DNA of 64,000 bases from Spirosoma sp. KUDC1026 (lineage in GTDB: Bacteria; Bacteroidota; Bacteroidia; Cytophagales; Spirosomataceae). Position 1 is the stretch's first letter; every line of letters starts with the position of its first letter. The stretch covers positions 4,834,001 through 4,898,000 of the forward strand of contig NZ_CP056032.1 of assembly GCF_013375035.1 (NCBI RefSeq), read 5' to 3'. The notes beneath the pieces are model-generated. The model saw only the letters and a list, made by a program, of their open reading frames with translations. It ran no database searches and was not told the origin of the DNA. Position numbers and translations under genes: made by a program. Below, in pieces: positions 1 through 7,577 of this stretch.

Positions 1-969
1 ACTAATAATTCTGATGACTACTATACACAGGTTTCTTTATCCAGTATTAGTGAGCTAAAGAAAAGAATAGAGAATGCTTGGTATGATGAAATTGATAGTA
101 TAGTAAACAAAATTAAACGACTGCTGCTATTTGAAAATACGTGTTTGACACATTATACTAGTTTATCAGGCGCTAGGTCAATGATATTAGGTAATAGCCC
201 ATTTCGTTTATCGGAAGGCGCTTTTCTAAACGACACATCTGAGGGCCGGGAGTTATTTAACTATCTTTCTTACGGAATATCGAAGTTCAGCGCTGATGAG
301 ACAATGGCTAAATTATTTGTAGAAAGGCCATTTATCGGAAGCTTTGTAGCTGACAATAAACATAATGATTTAACCTTATGGCGTATGTATGGCAAGGAAG
401 CTCTAGCAGAAGCTAAAGGTTGCGCCTTAACTATCTACAAAAGGGAATTTGTTGACAACTTAAAAGAACAAATAAGCCCGACAGGCACAAAATCAGAAGT
501 TCAGTCACAAGATGAAGAACAATTTACCTTCTACAACGTAGCGTATTTATCAAAAAATTCATTTATAATTCCAGGAAAGAAGAAATCAACAGAAAAGCAA
601 TTGAATCTTCTTATGAATGAGTTAAAAAGCAAAGTCAAAAATTTAAGTGAAAATCAAAAAAACAGCGTAACTAATTTACTGAATGATATAGCTTATTTAT
701 TCAAGAGCTCAGAGTATCAATACGAAAATGAGGTAAGATTAGTCGTACAGGGAGTCGGTTTCACAAAAAAGATAGAAAAAGAAGAAAACCCTCCTAAAGT
801 TTACATTGAGCTAGTAGATATTGTTCCATCAATAAAAAAGATAACTTTAGGACCTAAAGTAGAACGACCAGATGAGTGGGCAGCTGCCTTCAATTATCAC
901 ATCAAAGATCAATTGAAGAGCGGGGGAGAAAATATAGAAATAGTAATCTCTCATCTTCCTTTTAAGTAA
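1..969 (+). CDS. DUF2971-like protein, 5' end outside window
   Basis: The frame is open from the first base, so this is the 3' part of a longer gene. A TTG at 145 is only an internal candidate start, because the reading frame upstream of it encodes a plausible helical stretch (SELKKRIENAWYDEID). The block LTHYTSLSGARSMILGN followed by FRLSEGAFLNDTSEG resembles the opening of DUF2971 proteins (HYTS...LND); the later block YENEVRLVV fits the same family. Function of the family is unknown to me. The gene is clearly richer in A and T than everything downstream, with AAA/AAT/TTA codons dominant, which suggests transfer from elsewhere. It converges on the glycosyltransferase gene with 12 bases between the stop codons. 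Confidence 0.75.
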   Translation, partial: TNNSDDYYTQVSLSSISELKKRIENAWYDEIDSIVNKIKRLLLFENTCLTHYTSLSGARSMILGNSPFRLSEGAFLNDTSEGRELFNYLSYGISKFSADETMAKLFVERPFIGSFVADNKHNDLTLWRMYGKEALAEAKGCALTIYKREFVDNLKEQISPTGTKSEVQSQDEEQFTFYNVAYLSKNSFIIPGKKKSTEKQLNLLMNELKSKVKNLSENQKNSVTNLLNDIAYLFKSSEYQYENEVRLVVQGVGFTKKIEKEENPPKVYIELVDIVPSIKKITLGPKVERPDEWAAAFNYHIKDQLKSGGENIEIVISHLPFK

Positions 970-981
970 GATACTTACAAT

Positions 982-2211
982 CTACCCCGCCACGTAATCC
1001 ACCGCCCTATCAAACTTTTCTAGTACGGTTTCCCAGGTGTAGTACTGCCGGACGTAGGCGCGGCCGTACTCGGCCATTTCGGACGAATCCTGGGTCAGCA
1101 TCTGATCAACAGCGGTTTCAAACTCCTCGTAGCTTCGGTACAGCAGTCCCGCCCGGCTGCCCACGATATGGTCGCGTAAGACGGCGCATTCGGACGTAGC
1201 GATGACGGGAATGCCAACGGCAAAACTTTCCAGCGTCACCATCGACAGGCTTTCGTAAGGCGAGGGCATGATCAGGGCTTTGGCGTATTGCAGCAGGCTC
1301 GCTTTCACCGGCTCGTCCACGAAGCCAACCGGTAGCAGGTCGGGGTGCTCCGGAATGAGCATGAACGCCTGTCCCACCAGCACCAGCTTTACCGGCGACG
1401 GATGCTCGGCTTTATACCGCGTAAAGAAGTCAAACATCGTGTCGCAGCCTTTCGCCGTGTCAATCCGTCCGATGTACAGCAGATAGTCGGCATCGGTACC
1501 CAGTATTTCACTGACAGGTTGTTCGGCCAGCGCCTTGGCCGGTTCGATGCCCACCCCCACGACATCGTTCTCGATGGCGTCATTCTTGAATAGCTGGTGC
1601 ACGAAGCTGCGTTCGGCGGGGGTCAGGAACAGGATGGCACGCGGCTTCTGAAACAGCGGCCGGAACACGGGCAGGTAAATCGGGATTTCATCGTGCGCCG
1701 TCGGGATAAAGATTGACTTACGGGGCGCTACGTTCAGCCCGGCAATGGTCGGGTAATAGAGGTACGTAATAAAAATCAGCGCGTCGTACTGCTGGTGATT
1801 GCGTTTCAGGTAGGTAATCATCTCGGGCGTGTACGGGCCCTGGTATTTCGCCCACAACCGGCTGTAGCGTCGGATGCTCTTGCCCACCAGCGCCCGTCCC
1901 CACATTTTGAGCCGGTTCAGGCCCTGCCACTGTTCGGGCTGGGACCATTTTTTGAGTTTGTGTTCCGCGCGCGATGCCTGCTTCACCAGCCGTTCGTGCT
2001 TCGTCGCAAACCGATGAACCCGCACGCCGTTGATAGTTACGGTTTCGGCCGGGTACCAGTTGGCCCAGGTAACGTATTCCAGCGCGCAGCTGGTCAGCAC
2101 GTCGACTTCATAGGTAGCTGCCAGCCGCTCGGCCATGATCCGGCAATAGTATTCCGCTCCTCCGTTGACCTCAACACCGTACCGCTGCACCACAAACGCT
2201 ATTTTCTTCAT
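982..2211 (-). CDS. GT4-type glycosyltransferase
   Basis: A 409-residue GT-B fold glycosyltransferase. The N-terminal half begins KKIAFVVQRYGVEVNGGAEY, the acceptor-side Rossmann start with the Gly-Gly-Ala-Glu turn. The C-terminal half has LLYIGRIDTAKG and the E-x7-E signature in SPYESLSMVTLESFAVG, which binds the nucleotide-sugar donor. It should transfer a sugar from an NDP-sugar to a cell-surface glycan or lipid precursor at the inner face of the membrane; donor and acceptor cannot be read from sequence. It lies downstream of two GT2 genes on the same strand but is separated from them by 270 bases holding a long inverted repeat and its own promoter-like element. ATG at 2211 directly follows that element. 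Confidence 0.9.
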   Translation of the reverse strand: MKKIAFVVQRYGVEVNGGAEYYCRIMAERLAATYEVDVLTSCALEYVTWANWYPAETVTINGVRVHRFATKHERLVKQASRAEHKLKKWSQPEQWQGLNRLKMWGRALVGKSIRRYSRLWAKYQGPYTPEMITYLKRNHQQYDALIFITYLYYPTIAGLNVAPRKSIFIPTAHDEIPIYLPVFRPLFQKPRAILFLTPAERSFVHQLFKNDAIENDVVGVGIEPAKALAEQPVSEILGTDADYLLYIGRIDTAKGCDTMFDFFTRYKAEHPSPVKLVLVGQAFMLIPEHPDLLPVGFVDEPVKASLLQYAKALIMPSPYESLSMVTLESFAVGIPVIATSECAVLRDHIVGSRAGLLYRSYEEFETAVDQMLTQDSSEMAEYGRAYVRQYYTWETVLEKFDRAVDYVAG

Positions 2212-2215
2212 CCGG

Positions 2216-2223
2216 CAAAGCTA
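2216..2223 (-). promoter_or_regulatory. -7 promoter element, near-leaderless
   Basis: On the minus strand the sequence reads TAGCTTTG, an exact match to the Bacteroidota -7 element TAnnTTTG, followed by CCGG and then the ATG of the glycosyltransferase. The expected transcription start is about 4 bases after the G, so the mRNA would have a leader of one or two bases at most. No clear -33 TTG is visible. Confidence 0.5.
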
Positions 2224-2334
2224 AGGGATAACGTCGTGTGTTCTATGCCATTCCAGCGGCAGCACAAACAGGAGCATCGTCAGCGGTAACGAACCGTACA
2301 AGTCAAGCTCCCAGTCAATATAAGTCTACCCTGC

Positions 2335-2425
2335 TTTTGTCATCCCGACCTCAGGAGGGATCTTCGGTAGATGTAAGAAAAGCTACCGGCTATCGAAGAT
2401 CCCTCCTGAGGTCGGGATGACAAAA
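2335..2425. repeat. Perfect 32-bp inverted repeat
   Basis: Arms 2335-2366 and 2394-2425 are perfectly complementary over 32 bases; the core word is TCATCCCGACCTCAGGAGGG. A nested shorter pair (CGGTAG with CTACCG) sits partly in the 27-base spacer. There is a T run on one side and an A run on the other, so it could end transcription in either direction, but the length and the core word look more like a dispersed palindromic repeat of the genome than a plain terminator. It lies between the glycosyltransferase genes. Confidence 0.85.
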
Positions 2426-2481
2426 ACGCGACTTAAAGGAAATCTATATAGTTACTCCTATCAAAGCATACTCCCCCGGCT

Positions 2482-3132
2482 CTACCCAAGTCGCTGGTAA
2501 AACTCATTCTGCTTTTTCTGCCGCTCAATGTCTTTGGGGTGCATGAGGCAAAATTCATCCGTTTCGGCTGGCAGGAAATGGCAACTCTTGTGCCCGTCCA
2601 GTTCTTCATGCACCCTATTTTTCCAGTGAATTCCCTGATTAAGCTTAAAGATGCGCACCTGATAATCCGGGTAGTTGATTCGCCCCCGGTCATCGACCTG
2701 CCACTGCCAGGCAGCAATCCATTCCGGTGTTAGTCCTTTCACCAGATTGATGCGGGGAACGGCCAGACAGTCGCTCTTGCGTTGTTTGCGCAGTTCACTT
2801 TTCAGCGAATGGAGCAGGCTTTCGCGGGGTAGTTCATCGGCGTCGATCTGAAACAGGTAATCGCCCGTCGCCACCGCCAGGAGGTTGTTCTTGAACGTAG
2901 CGAAATCGCCATCAAGCCGCGCGCTTTGGTGCGTTAATTTATCCCGGTAGCGATGTAGTACGTCGGTTACCCACCCGTCGGGTTGGGTGATGTCCTGCAA
3001 CACCACGATCTGATCGTTTGGGTCTTTGTGCAGCAGCAAAAAAAGAATCAGCCGTTCCAGTTCCACGGCCTCGTTGCAGACGGTGATCCCGTACGACAGC
3101 CGGATACGACGGGCAAGTAATCGGTCAAGCAT
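2482..3132 (-). CDS. GT2-type glycosyltransferase
   Basis: A 216-residue family 2 (GT-A fold) glycosyltransferase. It starts after a short lead with LSYGITVCNEAVELERLI, the usual first strand, and has the metal-binding DxD motif in YLFQIDADELP. Shorter than many family members, so mainly the catalytic domain. The ATG lies inside the end of the upstream gene: the two reading frames overlap by 8 bases (3125-3132), which implies translational coupling and joint function. The enzyme probably adds one sugar to a surface polysaccharide or glycolipid; the sugar is unknown. Confidence 0.88.
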   Translation of the reverse strand: MLDRLLARRIRLSYGITVCNEAVELERLILFLLLHKDPNDQIVVLQDITQPDGWVTDVLHRYRDKLTHQSARLDGDFATFKNNLLAVATGDYLFQIDADELPRESLLHSLKSELRKQRKSDCLAVPRINLVKGLTPEWIAAWQWQVDDRGRINYPDYQVRIFKLNQGIHWKNRVHEELDGHKSCHFLPAETDEFCLMHPKDIERQKKQNEFYQRLG

Positions 3133-4306
3133 ACGTCAGTTTTTTATGAATCAGACGCGTTTCGTGCGTCGTTGGGTCAATGATCCGGATTCGGTACCCA
3201 CGCCAGGTAAACGCTGGAAACAAACGATACCAGAACTTTTTAAGGGCTGATTTTGGCTTGTTGATCCGGTTGTATATAATCTCCGACAGGAACGTGATCT
3301 GGTCGAGCGGGGCTTTCCCGGCATCAATCGAAACCAGCACCCCACTGTTACGTTCCGCCGTCAGCGGCTTGATTTTCTTTGTCAGGTCAACGGCTGTCGT
3401 GGGCTGTTCTTCCAGGATATAGGCCGCCGGATCGAGGTCTGTGTAGATCGTCGATACCCAGGGTTCCAGTTCCCACAAGGCGGCCACCGTACCGTTAGTC
3501 AGGATCAGGCCAATATCGTACTTGTGTTTACTATGATCGCTATTCCGGAAGCCCCATTTACGGACAAAGTTCCGGTTGGATTGCAACTCGATTTGCCGGG
3601 TCCGGTTAACGTACTCCTCTGAAAATCGGGACGTCTTGCTGACGAAGTGATAACACAGCACATTCAGGCCAACCACCATCTCCACGCCTTTCAGACCAAA
3701 CCGCAACAGCAAATCGTCGTCCTCACAGAACATCGGGTTGAACAGCGGGTCCAGCCCGCCGATGTCCAGCAGTAAGTTTCGCGACGCGGACAGGAAGAAA
3801 ATACCTTTACTGGTCGTAACAGCCGTCTGGCTCGCCTGCTCATTACGTTGCTGCTCAGCCTGCGCAAACTGGAAGAACGCATCCCGCTGAAACATAGCCA
3901 CGTCGGCCCCGAAATCCCGGACGATTTTGCCGGGGCGCGGGTCATCCGCGAAGATAGGTGGCTCGACGGTAGTGTAAAACAGTACTTGTTCGTCGGTTTG
4001 CAGAGCCGTCAGTTGTTCAATAAAGCCGGGAGCCAGTACCATGTCATTGTGCGCAAAGACCACGTAGTCGGACGTCGCCAGTTCAATGCACTTGTTATAC
4101 GTATCCGACAGGGTCCGGTCCCGCTCTTCGTAGTAGTACCTTACGCGCTTGTCCTGCAACGAGTCGAGCCACTGGTGCGTACCGTCGGTGCTGTTAAAGC
4201 TAACGAAGACTAGCTCGATGTTCGGGTACAGCAGGCGGGTCTGCGTATAGAAGTACTGCGTATAAACCAGGTTATTCTTTAAGCCGACCAGTAAGGAAAA
4301 CGTCAT
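3125..4306 (-). CDS. GT2-like glycosyltransferase
   Basis: A 393-residue protein with a GT-A start (FSLLVGLKNNLVYTQ), a strand/turn LVFVSFNSTDGTHQWL, and the acidic site DYVVFAHNDMVLAPG where the family usually has its DxD. A later CEDDDLLLRFGLKG block matches the acceptor-side ED motif of family 2 enzymes. The last about 120 residues are not recognised. First gene of a two-gene minus-strand unit with the overlapping GT2 gene. Role inferred: assembly of a surface glycan. Confidence 0.82.
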   Translation of the reverse strand: MTFSLLVGLKNNLVYTQYFYTQTRLLYPNIELVFVSFNSTDGTHQWLDSLQDKRVRYYYEERDRTLSDTYNKCIELATSDYVVFAHNDMVLAPGFIEQLTALQTDEQVLFYTTVEPPIFADDPRPGKIVRDFGADVAMFQRDAFFQFAQAEQQRNEQASQTAVTTSKGIFFLSASRNLLLDIGGLDPLFNPMFCEDDDLLLRFGLKGVEMVVGLNVLCYHFVSKTSRFSEEYVNRTRQIELQSNRNFVRKWGFRNSDHSKHKYDIGLILTNGTVAALWELEPWVSTIYTDLDPAAYILEEQPTTAVDLTKKIKPLTAERNSGVLVSIDAGKAPLDQITFLSEIIYNRINKPKSALKKFWYRLFPAFTWRGYRIRIIDPTTHETRLIHKKLTYA

Positions 4307-4390
4307 TTGCCGATCAGGGTTGTTCTGTGTTTTTAATGCTTTAACTATCGTGTTGTTCTACTTCCCTCAAAACCTAATCTTGTAGAAGGA

Positions 4391-4477
4391 GCCCCTAACC
4401 ACCGGCACGGGCCGCCCCTCCTGTTTTAGGAGGGGAACAAGCAGAAGTAACCTTTTCCAATCCCCCTCCTGTTTTAG
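4391..4477. repeat. Palindromic repeat unit A (degenerate)
   Basis: Contains the hairpin CCCCTCCTGTTTTAGGAGGGG, then the conserved spacer AACAAGCAGAAGT, then the second hairpin's first arm. The left outer arm is altered (CACCGGCACGGGCCG) and the right outer arm is missing. First of four copies or fragments stacked downstream of the DUF559 gene. Confidence 0.75.
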
Positions 4478-4504
4478 AAGCTGATTTTATAGGAGTTTCG
4501 CTCT

Positions 4505-4600
4505 TACCACCCCTAGCCCCTCCTAAAACAGGAGGGGAACAAGCAGGGGTGACCTTTCGCCCCCCCTCCTAATTTTCTAGGAGGGGGCCGGGGGGTGGTA
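4505..4600. repeat. Palindromic repeat unit B (complete)
   Basis: A complete unit: outer arm TACCACCCCTAGCCCCTCCT, hairpin loop AAAACAGGAGGGG, spacer AACAAGCAGGGGTGACC, then a second C-rich arm, loop AATTTTCT and closing arm AGGAGGGGGCCGGGGGGTGG ending in TA. The outer arms can pair with each other around the two inner hairpins. Its sequence is nearly the same as the units at 5311 and 14314. Confidence 0.9.
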
Positions 4601-4620
4601 GTTGACGGCAAAATAAGCCA

Positions 4621-4714
4621 AATCCACCTCCACATGAAACCCATAAAAGATTAGCTTAAAAGAGGAGAACATGCAGAAGTAACCTCTCCAACCTCCCCCT
4701 CCTACTTTTCTAAC
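4621..4714. repeat. Palindromic repeat unit C (decayed)
   Basis: A worn copy: CCACCTCC, AAAAGAGGAGAACATGCAGAAGT, CCTCCCCCTCCTACTTTTCTA keep the order of the complete unit but with many substitutions, so the cluster contains copies of different ages. Confidence 0.6.
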
Positions 4715-4730
4715 GGTTCGCCATAGCGTC

Positions 4731-4798
4731 AGGAAAACTGGTAGAGGTGCCCTTTTCAGATCCCCCTCCTAATTTTCTAGGAGGGGGGCGGGGGGTAG
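4731..4798. repeat. Palindromic repeat unit D (right half)
   Basis: The right half of a unit, CCCCCTCCTAATTTTCTAGG through GGGGGGTAGT, whose end runs into the stop codon of the DUF559 gene. Only the decayed remains of the left half are present. Confidence 0.75.
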
Positions 4799-5167
4799 TC
4801 AATCCGCTTTAAACTGCAGTCGAATCGTCTTCAGAACCTGATCAATGTCAAGAAAAACAGCCTCATTGGGAAAGCGAAGCACGGTTATGCCCAGCGACTC
4901 AATGGCCTTTTGCCGTTCCTCGTCATAAGACCTGACGTCGAGCTGATCATGCACAAGACCATCCAGCTCGACTGCTATTCGCTCTGCAGGACAGTAGAAG
5001 TCCAGGATAAACAGGCCAAGGCTATGCTGTCGCCGAAATTTCCGGCCACCCAATTGGCTTCCTTTTAAGTATTGCCACAACCGTTTTTCGGCCTCCGTTG
5101 CTTCATTACGTAGCGCTTGTCGGACAGGCTTTAAAATTTTCAGATTATTCAACTGCCCTTCGTGCAT
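4799..5167 (-). CDS. DUF559 endonuclease-like protein
   Basis: A small DUF559 protein (Vsr/PD-(D/E)XK-like fold). The family pattern is complete: EAEKRLWQYL, then KFRRQHSLGLFILDFYCP, then IAVELDG, and VLRFPNEAV near the end. The acidic residues in LDFY and VELDG are candidates for the metal site. ATG at 5167 is preferred to the GTG two codons earlier. The family's biochemical role is not established; a nuclease activity is inferred. The stop codon abuts one palindromic repeat and the start is within about 90 bases of the next cluster, so gene and repeats are tightly associated. Confidence 0.85.
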   Translation of the reverse strand: MHEGQLNNLKILKPVRQALRNEATEAEKRLWQYLKGSQLGGRKFRRQHSLGLFILDFYCPAERIAVELDGLVHDQLDVRSYDEERQKAIESLGITVLRFPNEAVFLDIDQVLKTIRLQFKAD

Positions 5168-5310
5168 GGTCACCTCGTAGGTTATCCTTCCGTAACAGCG
5201 AAACGCCTAAAACAGGAAAGCGGGCCAATTTACGCTAATTTCTTCTCTCTGCCCCCTCCTGTTCTGAAGGATACACCGTCGCAGGATAATCGTATAAGAG
5301 TTTGCTTTGA

Positions 5311-5438
5311 CCACCCCTAGCCCCTCCGCACCGGCGGCCCTCCTAAAACAGGAGGGGAACAAGCAGAAGTAGCCTTTTTTAACCTCCCCCTCCTGTTGTG
5401 GCCGAGCCGCCGGTGCGGAGGGGGCCGGGGGGGTGGTA
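5311..5438. repeat. Palindromic repeat unit E (extended arms)
   Basis: A complete unit like the one at 4505, but both outer arms carry an extra complementary block: CCGCACCGGCGGC in the left arm and GCCGCCGGTGCGG in the right arm. A further half hairpin (CCCCCTCCTGTTCTGAAGG) lies just before it at about 5252. The unit follows the 5' end of the DUF559 gene on the side away from units A-D. Confidence 0.9.
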
Positions 5439-5506
5439 ATCAATACGGCTCTTCTCCCCGTACCCCCTGCCGGAGCGAGATCAACAGCTAACGTCTACCT
5501 ACTTTT

Positions 5507-6265
5507 CTACATCCACCGGCTGATAAACGTACCAAACGCATCTTTATACTGATCGCTGACGGGGATGGTGGCCGAGCCGATCTGGACGGAGTTACGCGTG
5601 ACGGCGTTGATCTGATCCAGGGCGACGATGAACGACCGGTGTACCCGCATGAACTGCGCAACCGGCAGTTTCTCTTCGAGCGCTTTCAAACTCGTCAGGG
5701 CCAGCAGCGGTTTGGGGTCGCTCTGCCGATACACTTTTACGTAGTCTTTCAGCCCTTCCATATACAGAATGTCGCGGTAGGCCACCCGGACCAGCTGGTA
5801 CTCAACTTTCAGAAACAGATAGTCCTCCGACGTAGTAACGGGGGCAGCCGGGAGAAGCGTAGTCACGGGCACATCCTGTCGCTGGCGCAGTTCGAAGTAG
5901 TGCTGCGCTTTGGTAGCCGACCGCAGAAATTCGGCGTAGTTGAAGGGCTTCAGCAGGTAATCAAGTGCGTCGACCCGGAAACCATCGAGCGCAAACTGAT
6001 CGAAGGCCGTCGTGAAAATCACCCGCGTGGCCGGGGTACCCCGCGTCGACCGGTCCAGTACCCGGGCCAGCTCCAGCCCGGTCAGGTCGGGCATCTGGAT
6101 GTCCAGAAATACTACATCTACCGGTTGGTGCAGCATAGCCTGCAGTGCTTCGATGGCGCTGCTGAACCGGCCTGCCAGTTGCAGAAAAGGCGTTTTTTCG
6201 ATGAAGGAGCAAACCAGCCCCAGCGCCAGCGGTTCGTCGTCGACCGCAATACAGGTAAGTATCAT
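5507..6265 (-). CDS. LytTR response regulator
   Basis: A 252-residue regulator. The receiver domain (1-125) has the acidic pair DDE at 9-11, phosphoacceptor D55 in VVFLDIQMPD, a Thr in TTAF and the Lys in LLKPF. The C-terminal LytTR DNA-binding domain (about 150-250) shows the family pattern DILYMEGLKDYVKV and FMRVHRSFIV. It should bind DNA as a dimer after phosphorylation. Its ATG overlaps the stop codon of the kinase gene (ATGA), so the two are coupled. The divergent TonB-dependent receptor gene at 7578 is a natural candidate target, by position only. Confidence 0.93.
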   Translation of the reverse strand: MILTCIAVDDEPLALGLVCSFIEKTPFLQLAGRFSSAIEALQAMLHQPVDVVFLDIQMPDLTGLELARVLDRSTRGTPATRVIFTTAFDQFALDGFRVDALDYLLKPFNYAEFLRSATKAQHYFELRQRQDVPVTTLLPAAPVTTSEDYLFLKVEYQLVRVAYRDILYMEGLKDYVKVYRQSDPKPLLALTSLKALEEKLPVAQFMRVHRSFIVALDQINAVTRNSVQIGSATIPVSDQYKDAFGTFISRWM

Positions 6266-7326
6266 GACAAATGAACGGTTAGCTGTACCTGATATTCATC
6301 GTCGGCGGTATGCTCGTTGATGAGCAGGTCATATTGTCCTGGATACAGCAGATCCAGCCGTCGCCGGGTGTTGGTCAGGCCGATGCCGCCGGTTTCCAGG
6401 GAGAGCGTTTTGTCGGTCAGCAGTGTATTCCGCACGTCCAGCACCAGTTGTTCCGGTGTCTGCTGAATGGTGATGGAAATCCGGCTGGGCAACAGCGTAC
6501 TTACCCCATGCTTGAACGCATTTTCCACGAACGGCAGCAGCAGCATGGGCGCGATGGCCTGCTCCCGCACCAATTCCGGCGTATTAACCGATACGGTCAC
6601 CTTGTCGGTCAGACGTAGCTGCATGAGTTGGATATAATCGTTGACGAACGCCAGCTCCTTACTCAGCAGGGTCGTGCCCGACTGGGTTTCGTAGAGGACG
6701 TAGCGCATCATCCGCGAGAGCCGGTGCAGAGCCTCCTGCGCCAGTTCGACGTCGAGCGCGGTCAGGGCGTAGATGTTATTGAGCGTATTAAAAAAGAAAT
6801 GCGGATTGATCTGGGCCTTCAGGAATGACAGCTCCGAGGTTGTTTTGGCCTGTTCGAGCGCCAGGCGCAGATTGGCGTCCTGCTGCCATTTCTGTAGCAG
6901 GCTCATGCTAGTACTAATACCCAGTACCAGCAGAATCGTGACCAGCGTAGGCTGCACCCAGCCGTAGTATCTTGGTTCACCTTTGCCGTCAGGGTGAAAC
7001 ATCCGGTGAAACATGACGGGTAGATCGAACCAGAACTCAAGGCCACCCACCACCAGCGTAATAAACAGGATGATACCCGTTACGGCCAGCAGGTACTGTC
7101 CTGTGTGATTGAGCCGCAGCAGCCGGGGTACCAGAATGCGGGCGTTCAGGTAAAAGGTCGCGACGATCAGGCAGAAAAAGATGAACTGGCGGATCCAGAA
7201 CAGGGGAGACAGCTTAAAGGTGAAGCTGAAACTCTGGGCAAAGAAGAGCAGGTAGCCCAGCAACCCCCACCCCAGTACATGGATCAGTGCGGTAACGTAA
7301 CGACGGGAAAACAGAGAAACAGCCAT
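6262..7326 (-). CDS. LytS-type sensor histidine kinase
   Basis: A 354-residue kinase with four predicted membrane segments in the first 150 residues, no extracellular sensor domain, and the His_kinase domain (PF06580 type). H176 in the pattern KAQINPHFFFNTLNNIYAL is the phosphorylated histidine. The ATPase part has PFVENAFKHG (N box) and GGIGLTNTRRRL (G box). It would pass phosphate to the adjacent LytTR regulator. The signal it senses, probably in the membrane, cannot be deduced. First gene of the pair, ATG at 7326, divergent from the receptor gene with 251 bases between. Confidence 0.92.
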   Translation of the reverse strand: MAVSLFSRRYVTALIHVLGWGLLGYLLFFAQSFSFTFKLSPLFWIRQFIFFCLIVATFYLNARILVPRLLRLNHTGQYLLAVTGIILFITLVVGGLEFWFDLPVMFHRMFHPDGKGEPRYYGWVQPTLVTILLVLGISTSMSLLQKWQQDANLRLALEQAKTTSELSFLKAQINPHFFFNTLNNIYALTALDVELAQEALHRLSRMMRYVLYETQSGTTLLSKELAFVNDYIQLMQLRLTDKVTVSVNTPELVREQAIAPMLLLPFVENAFKHGVSTLLPSRISITIQQTPEQLVLDVRNTLLTDKTLSLETGGIGLTNTRRRLDLLYPGQYDLLINEHTADDEYQVQLTVHLS

Positions 7327-7577
7327 AGTCCGTTGGAAAGAAGCAAGTTTACCGGAATTTTATCAGTTCAGTGCCGCCAATCGCCGGTTCTCCCGATTTT
7401 GCCGATGAGCAAGCCGTTCTGACCGACGAACGAAGCCGCTTTTCAGCCAGTATCAGCCAGACCCGTTTCATCGGTTAAAACCGGCAATCTGCCGACACAT
7501 TTCTGGCCTCTGTCTATTGTATTTTCTGGGTTCATCAACCGACTGTTGTTTTGGTCCATCAATCTCCGATGCTACCA

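Noticed and set aside
4391-5438. CRISPR array or simple tandem repeat
   Set aside because: Copies are palindromic, of unequal length, interrupted by a gene, and lack regularly sized unique spacers.
7551-7577. TTG start for the TonB-dependent receptor
   Set aside because: The extra residues (VHQSPMLP) spoil the signal peptide that begins at ATG 7578.
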